Notes: generated from the letters alone by a model not told the origin. Numbered from the stretch's first letter, positions 9,121-17,129 are shown. The stretch is DNA of 27,491 bases from Fusicatenibacter_A intestinipullorum (GCA_019117495.1 DWZP01000024.1:1-27491), one strand, 5' to 3'. Numbers and translations are program-made.

Positions 9121-12039
9121 TCAGCATTCAAAGCCCAGTGCCGCAAACAGGCTGCGCAGCCTTATGCGTGCCGCACCAAGGTTTTCAATGTCATCAATTT
9201 TTATCTGGGTGTAAATTTTGCCGTTTTCTTCCAGTATGCGGCGGCATTCGTCAGCCGTAATGGCGTCGCAGCCGCAGCCGAAGCTTACAAGCTGAACAAG
9301 GTTCATGGCAGGGTTCTGCGCGGCAAATTTAGCGGCGGCATACAGCCTGCTGTGATAGGTCCACTGGTTTAAAACTTCCAGGTCTTTGTTCAAATCTTTG
9401 CGGTCAATATTGCCGCTTACAGAGTCTTCGCTGATTAAAGCAGCACCCAGCCCGGTAATAAGGCGGTCTATGCCGTGGTTAATTTTCGGGTCGGTATGGT
9501 ACGGGCGCCCTGCAAGGATAATAACCGGCATGTTTTTGCTTAAGGCTTCTTCGGTTATTTTTTTACCCTGCTCCTTAACGCGGGCTTCAAAATCCCGGTA
9601 AGCCTTAAATGCAGGGGTAAGCGCGTTTTTAATTTCCGCACTGCTTAAATCAGTATAAACGGGGTTCAGCATTTTGTATAATTCTTTGGCCAGCAGTTTT
9701 TTGTTTAAAAGGCCAAGGTAATCGTAAAAGAAGTGAATATTTTTTAATTCTTCAATGTTTGCCGCCAAAACTTCGGGGTAATAGGCAACAACAGGGCAGT
9801 TATAACAGTTCTGCGCTGTGTCCTCGTCAACATTGTAGGTCATGCAGGGGTAAAAAATGCTTGTAACGCCCTGTGCCAGCAGCCATTTAATATGGCCGTG
9901 CATCATTTTGGCGGGATAACATACCGTGTCGCTCGGAATGGTGTTCTGGCCTTTCTGGAAAATGGTTTTGTCATAAATGGGGCTGGTAATTACTTCAAAG
10001 CCCAGCTCCGTAAAAAAGGTATGCCAAAACGGCAGCAGTTCGTACATATTAAGGCCGAGCGGCAGGCCTATTTTGCCGCGCCTGCCGGGTACTGGCTTAA
10101 ATTCTTCCAGTAATTGCAGCTTGTAGCGGTAAAGGTTTAGGGTGTCGTTGGGCGCGCAGTGCGTAACCGGGCGTTCGCAGCGGTTGCCGCTGATATAGGG
10201 TTTGCCGTCGGCAAAGATATTTACCGTTAAGTGGCAGTGGTTGCTGCATAACCCGCAGGTAACGGATTTAACCGTATGTGAAAAAGTGCGCAGCTGTTCC
10301 GCTTTAAGAAGCGCAGAATCCTGCGGATGCAGTTTGCGGCGTTCCTGTGCATATAAGGCTGCGCCGTAAGCACCCATTAAACCTGCTATATCGGGGCGCA
10401 CAACCTCAAGGTTCAGTTCCTGCTCAAAGGCGCGCAGCACACAGTTGTTTAAAAAGGTGCCGCCCTGCACAACAATGTGTTTGCCAAGGTCATCAGGCCC
10501 AGAAGGGCGTATAACTTTAAACAGTGCGTTTTTAACAATGCTTATGGAAAGCCCGGCGCTGATATTGGCAACGGAAGCCCCGTCTTTCTGCGCCTGCTTT
10601 ACGTTGCTGTTCATAAATACGGTGCAGCGGCTGCCAAGGTCAACCGGTTTATCGGCAAAAAGGCCTATTTTGGCAAAATCTTCCGCGCTGTAACCGAGAA
10701 TGCCGGCAAAAGTCTGCAAAAAGCTGCCGCATCCGCTGGAGCATGCTTCGTTTAAAAAGATGTTGTCGATGCAGCCGTTATGTATTTTAAGGCATTTAAT
10801 GTCCTGCCCGCCGATGTCAAGAATAAAATCGACTTCCGGCAAAAGGCTTTTGGCAGCAATAAAATGCGCCATGGTTTCCACAATGCCGTAATCGGCGTGG
10901 AAGGCGTGTTTTATAAGTTCTTCGCCGTAGCCCGTAACGGCAGCGGCAAGTATTTTGCAGTCAGGGTATTTTTCGTAAAATCCGGTCAGGTAATCGCGCA
11001 CGGCGACAACGGGGTTGCCTTTGTTGCTCTGGTAAAAAGAATCAAGCAGTTTGCCGTCCGGCGCAACTACGGCAATTTTTATGGTTGTGCTGCCGCTGTC
11101 GATACCGAGATAGGCTTCTCTGGCGGCTGCAATATCGCCGCGCTGAACGTTGTCGCGGTTATGGCGCGCAACAAAGGCGTCATATTCTTCAATATTTTTA
11201 AACAGCGGCGGCAAATGCTCAAACTGACGGTTGGCATCCGCAGCATGCATTTTTTCCGCCAGCGTGGTAAGGTCTACGGTGTGTTCGGCACAAAAAGCGC
11301 AGCCCATTGCCACATAATATAAGCTGTTTTCGGGGCAGGTGCCCTGCAAATTTAAAATTTTGTCAAAGCTGGCGCGCAGACAGCCAAAAAAGGTCAGCGG
11401 GCCGCCAAGGTAAAGAACGTTGCCTTTAATGGGGCGGCCTTTGGCAAGGCCTGTTACCGCCTGGCTGGCAACGGCGTTAAAAATGCTTGCAGCAAGGTCA
11501 TTTTTTTCCGCACCCTGGTTTAAAAGGGGCTGAATGTCGCTTTTGGCAAATACGCCGCAGCGGCTGGCAATGGTGTAGCGTGTTTTGGCAGTGGCTGCCA
11601 GTTTGTCAAGTTCTTCGGCCGGTACGTTCAGCAAAGAAGCCATCTGGTCGATAAAAGCCCCTGTGCCGCCTGCACAGCTGTCATTCATGCGGGCGTCAAA
11701 ATGCCGCCCTAAAAATAATATTTTAGCATCTTCGCCGCCCAGTTCAATAACAACGTCCGTATTCGGGTTAAGGCGTTCCGTACATATTTTTTCTGCAAAA
11801 ACTTCCTGCACAAACTGCACGCCGCAGCTTTCGGCAACGCCAATACCTGCGCTGCCGCTGATGGCAAGACGTGCTGTTTTGAGCCACGGCATTTGTGCGG
11901 CAAGTTCTTCGAGTATGGTTTTTATGGTTTCCGTAATGCGGCTGGCATGACGGGCATATTTACTGAAAAGCAGTTTTCCGGCATCATCCAGCACGGCTAT
12001 TTTTACAGTGGTGCTGCCGATATCCAAACCTATCTGCAT
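9121..12039 (-). CDS. Double BadF/HgdC-type acyl-CoA dehydratase activase with DUF2229-type region
   Basis: A 972-aa protein with two tandem ASKHA ATPase domains of the BadF/BadG/BcrA/BcrD (HgdC) family. Domain 1 (about 1-260) has DIGSTTVKIAVLD at 6-18, CAGGTGAF with Cys122 and SRCGVF with Cys161, the positions that hold the bridging [4Fe-4S] cluster in HgdC dimers. Domain 2 (about 312-570) repeats GIDSGSTTIKIAVV, ACSSGCGSF and SRCTVFMNS. A Cys-rich link (CGLCSNHC plus NRCERPV) leads to a DUF2229-type region (LPLGLNMYELLPFWHTFF, DTVCYPAKMMHGH), then LAGRPYHTDPKINHG and FGCGCDAIT. Such proteins use ATP hydrolysis to push one electron into a radical dehydratase. The ATG at 12039 has a good GGAGG upstream. 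First gene of a two-gene operon. Confidence 0.92.
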   Translation of the reverse strand: MQIGLDIGSTTVKIAVLDDAGKLLFSKYARHASRITETIKTILEELAAQMPWLKTARLAISGSAGIGVAESCGVQFVQEVFAEKICTERLNPNTDVVIELGGEDAKILFLGRHFDARMNDSCAGGTGAFIDQMASLLNVPAEELDKLAATAKTRYTIASRCGVFAKSDIQPLLNQGAEKNDLAASIFNAVASQAVTGLAKGRPIKGNVLYLGGPLTFFGCLRASFDKILNLQGTCPENSLYYVAMGCAFCAEHTVDLTTLAEKMHAADANRQFEHLPPLFKNIEEYDAFVARHNRDNVQRGDIAAAREAYLGIDSGSTTIKIAVVAPDGKLLDSFYQSNKGNPVVAVRDYLTGFYEKYPDCKILAAAVTGYGEELIKHAFHADYGIVETMAHFIAAKSLLPEVDFILDIGGQDIKCLKIHNGCIDNIFLNEACSSGCGSFLQTFAGILGYSAEDFAKIGLFADKPVDLGSRCTVFMNSNVKQAQKDGASVANISAGLSISIVKNALFKVIRPSGPDDLGKHIVVQGGTFLNNCVLRAFEQELNLEVVRPDIAGLMGAYGAALYAQERRKLHPQDSALLKAEQLRTFSHTVKSVTCGLCSNHCHLTVNIFADGKPYISGNRCERPVTHCAPNDTLNLYRYKLQLLEEFKPVPGRRGKIGLPLGLNMYELLPFWHTFFTELGFEVITSPIYDKTIFQKGQNTIPSDTVCYPAKMMHGHIKWLLAQGVTSIFYPCMTYNVDEDTAQNCYNCPVVAYYPEVLAANIEELKNIHFFYDYLGLLNKKLLAKELYKMLNPVYTDLSSAEIKNALTPAFKAYRDFEARVKEQGKKITEEALSKNMPVIILAGRPYHTDPKINHGIDRLITGLGAALISEDSVSGNIDRKDLNKDLEVLNQWTYHSRLYAAAKFAAQNPAMNLVQLVSFGCGCDAITADECRRILEENGKIYTQIKIDDIENLGAARIRLRSLFAALGFEC

Positions 12040-12448
12040 ATAAAATCCTCCATTTAGGAATGACTTTTGCTAATTAATAAAAAATATTGTTTTTAAAATT
12101 GTGTCTGCTTTCTATGATAACACAAGTTTAAAATATTTTCCAGTATTTTATTTCTCAAAAGCATATTGTTAAACTGAAATGCGTAATGGTTAGCTTTTGC
12201 TTACATCATACTATATATTACACCAATTATTTTATTTGTAAATATTTTTACTGCAAAAGTTCAGCAGGCGTTTGTAAAAATTTATACTTAAAAAGCATAT
12301 AAAACAGCCAAATTAAGTATTTGTTTTTAACAATGGCGTTTTTTATAATAAATTTGTTAAAGTGGCTTTAATTGTAAAAATTAGAAGGCGGTTACGCTTG
12401 GCAATACAGCGCGCATAAAAATTTTTGCAGAAAAATTATTGAAAATGC
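12040..12448. other. AT-rich intergenic region between the activase operon and tRNA-Lys
   Basis: About 400 bases without a supportable gene on either strand. The activase operon (minus) must have its promoter here, but I see several AT-rich -10-like boxes and no clear -35, so I do not place it. No strong hairpin is present. The stretch is strikingly T-rich on the plus strand. Confidence 0.6.
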
Positions 12449-12477
12449 TTGACAAAGCAATGATTAATTTGTATAAT
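12449..12477 (+). promoter_or_regulatory. Consensus sigma-70/A promoter of tRNA-Lys
   Basis: Perfect TTGACA (12449-12454) and perfect TATAAT (12472-12477) with a 17-bp spacer. The predicted transcript begins about 35 bases before the tRNA. This is a useful contrast with the 19-bp-spaced promoters elsewhere in the window. Confidence 0.9.
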
Positions 12478-12520
12478 TATTTTGTTGCTGGAACGGGCTT
12501 GACGTTTTAGTAACTGATGT

Positions 12521-12596
12521 GATCCACTAGCTCAGTCGGTAGAGCACCTGACTTTTAATCAGGGTGTCCCGCGTTCGAGTCGCGGGTGGATCACCA
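12521..12596 (+). tRNA. tRNA-Lys (anticodon TTT)
   Basis: A 76-base cloverleaf. Acceptor GATCCAC pairs with GTGGATC, followed by discriminator A and an encoded CCA. The D arm is GCTC/GAGC with AGTCGGTA. The anticodon arm CCTGA/TCAGG has loop CTTTTAA with anticodon TTT at 12554-12556. The T arm is CCGCG/CGCGG with loop TTCGAGT. All four stems are perfect, and a promoter and a terminator flank the gene, so it is a single-gene unit. Confidence 0.97.
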
Positions 12597-12613
12597 TTTT
12601 TATTTTATAGCCA

Positions 12614-12647
12614 AAGCACTGTAATAAGTATTGCAGTGCTTTTTTTA
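12614..12647 (+). terminator. Terminator of tRNA-Lys
   Basis: AAGCACTG (12614-12621) pairs with CAGTGCTT near 12634-12641, with additional AT pairs toward the loop, followed by a run of T. It lies 17 bases after the CCA end. Confidence 0.88.
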
Positions 12648-12670
12648 TTTGCCGCCGCAGGCATAATAAT

Positions 12671-12713
12671 AACCCCCTTCGCTTTAACAGCGGAGGGGGT
12701 TTGTACTTGTGTA
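12671..12713 (-). terminator. Hairpin terminator downstream of the cupin gene
   Basis: AACCCCCTTCGC (12671-12682) pairs with GCGGAGGGGGTT with one G-T wobble, a 12-bp stem. Read on the minus strand it follows the stop of the cupin gene, and the bases after the stem are T-rich (TTATTATTAT). Confidence 0.65.
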
Positions 12714-12747
12714 AGCGGATTATTTATTCGTACTTGTTTACTGCGGT

Positions 12748-13236
12748 TTATTTTAATTTGCTGTATTCTTCGTCGGTAACGGGTTCCAGCCATTCGTTGC
12801 TGCTGCCTTCAGCCGGAACTTCAATGGCAATATGTGCAAACCAGCTGTCCGGTGCTGCGCCGTGCCAGTGTTTAACTTCGGGCGCAATGTTTACAACGTC
12901 GCCGGGTTTAAGTTCCTGCGCGGGTTTGCCCCATTCCTGGTAGTAGCCGCGCCCTGCGGTTACCAGTAAAATTTGCCCGCCTTTGTGGTGAATATGCCAG
13001 TTGTTGCGGCAGCCGGGCTCAAAGGTTACGTTGGCTGTGCCCACACGTTCTTTGGTCAGCGGGTTTAAATAGCTCTGGCCGATAAAATACTGCTGGTAAG
13101 CCACGTTCTTTTCGCCGAGCCCAAAAATGTTTTCTTTTGCAAATTCTTCAGGTATTGTTTGTTCCTGTGCCATAACGGCATTACCTCCCATAATCATAAA
13201 TGCGCATAATGCTAATAAAAGTTTTTTTGTTTTCAT
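12748..13236 (-). CDS. Exported cupin-domain protein
   Basis: A 162-aa protein starting at ATG 13236, preceded by GAGGAG; the longer open frame upstream has no ribosome binding site and spoils the signal peptide. Residues 1-24 form a Sec signal peptide (KTKK, LLLALCAFMIMGG, cleavage after AMA-like VMA-Q). The mature part is a single cupin barrel. The metal-binding motif 1 is GCRNNWHIHHKGGQILLV with two or three His, and motif 2 is PGDVVNIAPEVKHWHGA. Such small cupins often bind Mn, Fe or Zn, but the substrate cannot be read from the sequence. It lies 70 bases after the CMD gene and has a very similar signal peptide, so the two act in the same compartment. CMD plus cupin is a common pair, usually cytoplasmic. 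Confidence 0.88.
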   Translation of the reverse strand: MKTKKLLLALCAFMIMGGNAVMAQEQTIPEEFAKENIFGLGEKNVAYQQYFIGQSYLNPLTKERVGTANVTFEPGCRNNWHIHHKGGQILLVTAGRGYYQEWGKPAQELKPGDVVNIAPEVKHWHGAAPDSWFAHIAIEVPAEGSSNEWLEPVTDEEYSKLK

Positions 13237-13306
13237 ATGCTTTGCTCCTCTTTCGTAAATTTCCGCCTCCGGGCGGATTTTTTGTTTGCGGAACGGGAAA
13301 ACTTTT

Positions 13307-14134
13307 TTATTCTGCCGGTACAACGGCGTTAATGGCGCTGATTGCGTTGAGCGTGCGCGGATAGCCGATGTAAGGCAGTGCCACGGTAACGGCGTCAATT
13401 AAATCCTGGCGGGTGTTGCCAACGCCAAGGTTGCCGTTAACATGTGCTTTGGCCTGCGGGTCGCAGCAGCCGAGCGTGATAATTGCGGTAAAGGTAATCA
13501 GCTCGCGCTGTTTTAAATCAAGCACTTTGCGGGTGTAGTAATCGCCGAAGCAGTTGCCGCTGAGCCAGTTGTTAATGTGCGCCTGGTCGCCTTTGCCGGA
13601 ATTTGCAAAACCGCGCATACGGCCGCCGAAGATGTCAACCTGCGTTTGTTCGCCTTTGGCAATGCGGTCGGCATCGGTAGTTGTGCCCTGGCTTTCCAGC
13701 GGCAGTTTTACGCCTGCTTCTTCAAAAGCAATCTGCATTTCAATCAGCGCGGCCTTGCTGCGTGCAAAACCAACATAAGGCGTGCACTGGTAAAGGGTTT
13801 CGCGTATTTCTTCGGGCGTTGCCCCGGCATTTAACGCGCCTTTAACGTGAATGCCGATATCTTCCGGAGTGTTGTTGGCAGTTAAAACCACCAGCGTCAG
13901 CAGCTCTTTTTGTGCCAAAGGCATTTTTACCTGATTGTTCACATCGCTGTAAATAAATTTCTGCATAATCTCGCCAAGTTCCGGCGCACCTTTAATGCTG
14001 CACGGATTTTCCGTACCGTAAAGGGCTTTAACGGCAGCGGAGCTTTCTTCCATTCTGTCCTGTGCCATAGCGGCATTACCTCCTATAAGCATGCAAGCGC
14101 AAAGCGCAAGCAAAATTCTGGCTGTTTTTTTCAT
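13307..14134 (-). CDS. Exported tandem carboxymuconolactone decarboxylase-family protein
   Basis: A 275-aa protein with a Sec signal peptide (MKKTARILLALCACMLIGG, cleavage near AMA-Q, residue 24-25) and two CMD (AhpD-like fold) domains. The first is about 60-140 (QKELLTLVVLTANN, IHVKGALNAGATPEEIRETL, PYVGFARSKAAL); the second is about 185-270 (RELITFTAIITLGCC, AHVNGNLGVGNTRQDLIDAV, PYIGYPRTLNAI). The AhpD CXXC pair is absent from both. The second has adjacent cysteines in LGCCDP, so peroxidase activity of the AhpD kind is doubtful, and a lactone- or ring-related activity or a carbonyl-stress role is possible. Export is unusual for this family. It is led by a 19-bp-spacer promoter and stands divergent to a LysR gene. 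Confidence 0.88.
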   Translation of the reverse strand: MKKTARILLALCACMLIGGNAAMAQDRMEESSAAVKALYGTENPCSIKGAPELGEIMQKFIYSDVNNQVKMPLAQKELLTLVVLTANNTPEDIGIHVKGALNAGATPEEIRETLYQCTPYVGFARSKAALIEMQIAFEEAGVKLPLESQGTTTDADRIAKGEQTQVDIFGGRMRGFANSGKGDQAHINNWLSGNCFGDYYTRKVLDLKQRELITFTAIITLGCCDPQAKAHVNGNLGVGNTRQDLIDAVTVALPYIGYPRTLNAISAINAVVPAE

Positions 14135-14187
14135 AATAATCCCTGCCTTTTTAGCCTGCCCTGGGCAGGATTTGTTTTTACGCCTTT
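14135..14187 (-). promoter_or_regulatory. Leader of the CMD gene with hairpin that can compete for the ribosome binding site
   Basis: On the minus strand the leader holds CCTGCCC and GGGCAGG arms (14155-14169 region) and then the ribosome binding site GGCAGGG (14141-14147). The CCTGCC arm can pair with its hairpin partner or equally with the ribosome binding site, so two exclusive structures are possible. Whether this matters in the cell is unknown. Confidence 0.35.
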
Positions 14188-14218
14188 ATTATAAAAGTTG
14201 AAGACGGCTCTAAGTCAA
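14188..14218 (-). promoter_or_regulatory. MerR-type 19-bp-spacer promoter of the CMD/cupin operon (site A)
   Basis: On the minus strand: -35 TTGACT (14213-14218), -10 TATAAT (14188-14193), spacer exactly 19 bp. The spacer carries CTTAGAG-N4-CTTCAAC, matching 6/7 and 5/7 positions of the AdhR-type half-sites CTTAAAG and CTTTAAG, in the position expected for a MerR-family activator between -35 and -10. Confidence 0.8.
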
Positions 14219-14393
14219 GGGCTGTTGGAAAATGTTCATAAAAATTTCTTATAAATAGCATTAAAAATACAATTTGTTTTGAGTTTAGTCTGTTGTATAT
14301 GATAGTAAATAATTAAAAAAACATGCTTTTATGCGGTGAGGCATGGCTTTGTAGCATAAATAAGAAAAGTTTTTGAAAAATTTGCGTAACGGG

Positions 14394-14424
14394 TTGACTG
14401 AAAGTAAAATTAAAACTTTACAAT
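14394..14424 (+). promoter_or_regulatory. 19-bp-spacer promoter of the LysR gene (site G)
   Basis: TTGACT (14394-14399), spacer 19 bp, TACAAT (14419-14424). The left half-site reads CTGAAAG (6/7) and the right half-site is weak (ATTAAAA, 4/7). It lies 35 bases before the LysR ATG. It is about 180 bases from divergent site A, so the LysR gene and the CMD operon may share the MerR input. Confidence 0.6.
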
Positions 14425-14459
14425 AAAAAATACAGTTCCTGAGAGAGGAGGGGCGGCTT

Positions 14460-15365
14460 ATGCTGCTGAGGCAGATTAAATATTTTGTAACCGTAGTGGA
14501 TACCGGCAGCTTTACAGAAGCGGCCGAAGAATGTTTTATATCGCAGTTGGCAATATCCCAGCAGATATTGTCGCTGGAAAAAGAACTGGGGGTACAGCTT
14601 TTGGTGCGCAGCACGCGCCGCTTTACGCTGACTGAACCCGGAAAATACTTGTACAGCCACGGCAAAAAACTGCTCTGCGAAACGGAAAAACTTAAAAACG
14701 GCACCATTGCCGCTGCTGCCGGGCAGGAAGGCAGCCTGAAAGTGTGTTACCTTAACAGCTTTGCCGATGCCCGTTTGTATAAGGCGGTAAGCATGTTTAA
14801 ACAGCAAAACGCAGGCGTGCGCCTGAATGTAAGCGGCGGCACGCATGACGAAATTGCCGCGCTTCTGCGCGATGGCAAAACGGATATAGCCTTTAACCTG
14901 CAAAGGCATGTGGTATCGGAAGAATACGAAATGCTGCCGGTAGTATCGCTGCCGTGCTTTATTGAAGTATCCTCCGTTTACGGCGGCTTTGAAGGAGGCT
15001 GCGCCGAGCTGAAAGATTTGGAGCAGATTCCCTGTATTCTGGTAGCGGATGAAAAACAGCGTGAAACGGAAAAGGATTTTTATACGCAGGTGCTGGGCTT
15101 TGAAGGCAGTTTTGTTTTTGCGCGCAGCGTAGAAGAAGCGCGCATTATGGCAGCGGCAGGCAACGGCTTTTTGTTTGGCGGCAGCGCTGCACCCGATACC
15201 AAGCCCAGTGAGGGCATCCGCATTTTAGCGCTGTACCAGGGCGGCAAGCATGCGCAGATAAAATACTACTTCTTTTGGAAAAAAGCCAACGCCAATAATT
15301 ACATTAAGGACTTTGCAAACGTAATTCTGGAAGCTTTCCGCCCGCAGAAAAACGCCGGTAATTAA
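14460..15365 (+). CDS. LysR-family transcriptional regulator
   Basis: A 301-aa LysR regulator with an N-terminal winged HTH (residues about 2-60: LRQIKYFVTVVDTGSFTEAAEECFISQLAISQQILSLE split over two helices, then LGVQLLVR and the wing TRRFTLTEPG). The rest is a periplasmic-binding-protein-like effector domain of about 200 residues (LKVCYLNSFADARLYKAV, VNSGGTHDE-like region, DIAFNL). It is divergent from the CMD/cupin operon, the classic arrangement for a LysR regulator and its target. A GAGGAGGGG ribosome binding site precedes ATG 14460. It is clearly less related to the two other LysR proteins in the window than those are to each other. Confidence 0.93.
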   Translation: MLLRQIKYFVTVVDTGSFTEAAEECFISQLAISQQILSLEKELGVQLLVRSTRRFTLTEPGKYLYSHGKKLLCETEKLKNGTIAAAAGQEGSLKVCYLNSFADARLYKAVSMFKQQNAGVRLNVSGGTHDEIAALLRDGKTDIAFNLQRHVVSEEYEMLPVVSLPCFIEVSSVYGGFEGGCAELKDLEQIPCILVADEKQRETEKDFYTQVLGFEGSFVFARSVEEARIMAAAGNGFLFGGSAAPDTKPSEGIRILALYQGGKHAQIKYYFFWKKANANNYIKDFANVILEAFRPQKNAGN

Positions 15366-15400
15366 TAAGCATCGCTAATAACTGGCATTAATTATTGAAA

Positions 15401-15429
15401 TTGCAGATTAAACTGACCGTTTATATAAT
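15401..15429 (+). promoter_or_regulatory. Promoter upstream of the SLH porin region
   Basis: TTGCAG (15401-15406), 17-bp spacer, TATAAT (15424-15429). It would start a transcript at about 15436, some 335 bases before the porin ATG. Confidence 0.65.
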
Positions 15430-15439
15430 AAAACTGTGA

Positions 15440-15577
15440 AGAAAGACTGGCCGGTCAGGCCGGTTGTTGCTTTGCCCGGGAAAAGAAGGTTGGGAACATG
15501 AGATTTTTCTCCATCCCTTTTGGCAGTTTTAGCCGGAGTTTTTCACTGTTCCGTATTGCAAGTACGCCTTCTTTTTT
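15440..15577 (+). ncRNA. Candidate small RNA or structured 5' leader
   Basis: Hairpin ACTGGCC/GGCCGGT (15446-15452 with 15458-15464) is followed by a long irregular hairpin. It pairs AAAAGAAGG (15481-15489) with CCTTCTTTT (15567-15575), GGAACA (15493-15498) with TGTTCC (15547-15552), CTCC (15509-15512) with GGAG (15535-15538), and GGC with GCC at the tip. The 3' arm runs into six T, which would make it its own terminator. The shape, a long rod with internal loops, is 6S-like, but I see no diagnostic 6S sequence. Confidence 0.35.
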
Positions 15578-15769
15578 AAGGCTTTGCCAATTCCTCAGGG
15601 GCAAAGCCTTGGCTTAGTTATATTGCGCAAAAGGCACAGGTTAAAGGCAGGCGGCAAAACAGGTAGAGGAAACCAGGAGACTCGCACCGTAAGTTTTGGC
15701 AAAAGCCGGTAATTTGTACCTCCGCGCTTTATAAAATATAAAGTGTTTTTCTAAAAGGAGGAAAACAAA

Positions 15770-17050
15770 ATGAAAAAATCCTTAGTATTAGCAATGGCTA
15801 TGGCTCTCGGCGTAACTGCATCCGCATATGCAGCTAACCCGTTCAGCGATGTACCGGCCGGCCACTGGGCTTATGATGCTGTTAATAAACTGGCAGCAGA
15901 AGGCGTTGTAGACGGTTATCCCGACGGCACCTACGGCGGAGATAAACTGATGACCCGCTATGAAATGGCACAGATTGTAGCAAAAGCAATGGCAAAAGGC
16001 GCTAATGTTGATAAATTAGCTGCTGAATTTGCTGACGAACTCGACAGCCTCGGCGTTCGCGTAGCTAACCTCGAGAAAAAATCTGACAACGTAAAAATCA
16101 CCGGTCAGATCCGTCCTTCTTATCGTTCCGTTGATGGTGCAGGCAGCAATCATCAGGGTTATCTGCGTACCCGCCTGTTCCTGAATGGTCAGGTAAACGA
16201 AGACTGGACCTATACCGGACGTTTTGAAAACAGACAGTACTACACTGGCGGTGATAGCTGGGGCGGAACCCATGAAAGCGATGACGAAGTTGATCTGAAC
16301 TGGGCATACGTTTCCGGTCCTATCGGCGGCGTTAAAGTAGAAGCAGGCCGTCGGGACTTCGTTAAATCCGACGTAATGGATACTCGCGGCGATGGTGTAA
16401 AACTGAGCTATGGCGATAACGTAAAAGTATTCGGCTGGGCATTCAAAGCGGCAAGCAGCGGCTGGACTAATTCCTCTGAATGGGATGGGGAATACTTTGT
16501 AGATAGTGACGAAGATGGCGAACTCGACGGAACCTTACTTGAAGATAATGACCGCGTATATGTAGCAGGCGTTGAAGCAGGTATCGGCGTTGTTGATGCA
16601 GCAGTTCGTTACTACAAAGCTGATAACTGGCGCGACAATGAAATTTGGGAAGCTTCTGTAGCTGGCGAAATCGCTAAAGATTTGACCTTGAAAGGCAGCT
16701 ATTTCTTTGGTGATAGCGATCAGAGCAGAATTGATGGCGATGACAGTGGTTACCTCGTAGGTTTGTCCTATCGCGGTGCTAAAGCATCTCAGCCGGGCAG
16801 CTGGGGCCTGTATGCTAACTACAGCGACCGTCCGTTCGCAACCTTCCTTGAACCTACCCTGTTTGCAGGCGGCTATGCTGTATTCCCGTCTGACATGATT
16901 GCTGGCGACGGCTATGAAGGCTTTGATGCAGGCGCTAACGTAACCCTTGCTAAAAACATTGTAGCAGGCGTTAAATACGTAGACGTTGAATCCCGCGAAG
17001 GCAATACTGACGCACAGACTCTGTGGTCCGAACTCGTATTCACTTTCTAA
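15770..17050 (+). CDS. SLH-domain outer-membrane porin-like protein
   Basis: A 426-aa outer-membrane protein typical of Negativicutes. Signal peptide 1-21 (KKSLVLAMAMALGVTASAYA). Residues about 23-75 are one SLH domain (NPFSDVPAGHWAYDAVNKLA, VVDGYPDGTYGGDKLMTRYE), which in this group binds polyamine-modified peptidoglycan and tethers the outer membrane. A short helical linker (residues about 83-105, LAAEFADELDSLGVRVANLE) leads to a beta-barrel of alternating aromatic/polar strands from about 108 to the end, finishing in ELVFTF with a C-terminal Phe. Barrel loops are rich in Asp, Glu and Gly. The AAAGGAGG ribosome binding site is very strong. Probably an abundant protein, since codon use is more uniform than in the neighbours. 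Single-gene unit closed by a strong terminator. Confidence 0.93.
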   Translation: MKKSLVLAMAMALGVTASAYAANPFSDVPAGHWAYDAVNKLAAEGVVDGYPDGTYGGDKLMTRYEMAQIVAKAMAKGANVDKLAAEFADELDSLGVRVANLEKKSDNVKITGQIRPSYRSVDGAGSNHQGYLRTRLFLNGQVNEDWTYTGRFENRQYYTGGDSWGGTHESDDEVDLNWAYVSGPIGGVKVEAGRRDFVKSDVMDTRGDGVKLSYGDNVKVFGWAFKAASSGWTNSSEWDGEYFVDSDEDGELDGTLLEDNDRVYVAGVEAGIGVVDAAVRYYKADNWRDNEIWEASVAGEIAKDLTLKGSYFFGDSDQSRIDGDDSGYLVGLSYRGAKASQPGSWGLYANYSDRPFATFLEPTLFAGGYAVFPSDMIAGDGYEGFDAGANVTLAKNIVAGVKYVDVESREGNTDAQTLWSELVFTF

Positions 17051-17085
17051 TTTAAAACTTCAGTTCTTCTGACACATAACCCTTT

Positions 17086-17115
17086 GAGGACGGCGAAAAG
17101 CCGTCCTCTTTTTTT
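17086..17115 (+). terminator. Terminator of the SLH porin gene
   Basis: GAGGACGGC (17086-17094), GAAAA loop, GCCGTCCTC (17100-17108), then seven T. A near-ideal intrinsic terminator 36 bases after the stop. Confidence 0.95.
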
Positions 17116-17129
17116 GATTGTTAAACGAA

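Larger units (their letters stand above)
15366..15769 (+). other. Long structured upstream region of the SLH porin gene
   Basis: About 400 bases without a protein gene. It contains a promoter at 15401-15429, a set of nested hairpins at 15446-15577 ending in a T run, a separate perfect 11-bp hairpin (15578-15588 with 15600-15610, GGCTTTGCC core), and then the ribosome binding site of the porin at about 15755-15762. It could be a long 5' leader, a separate small RNA followed by a second promoter, or both. Confidence 0.5.

Noticed and set aside
13258..13286. A terminator between the CMD and cupin genes
   Set aside because: TCCGCC/GGCGGA forms a 6-bp stem, but the T run is on the plus strand, so it would not stop minus-strand transcription well. 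At most it lowers cupin expression.
13237..13398. Longer form of the cupin protein starting at 13398
   Set aside because: It overlaps the CMD gene end, lacks a ribosome binding site and would bury the signal peptide.
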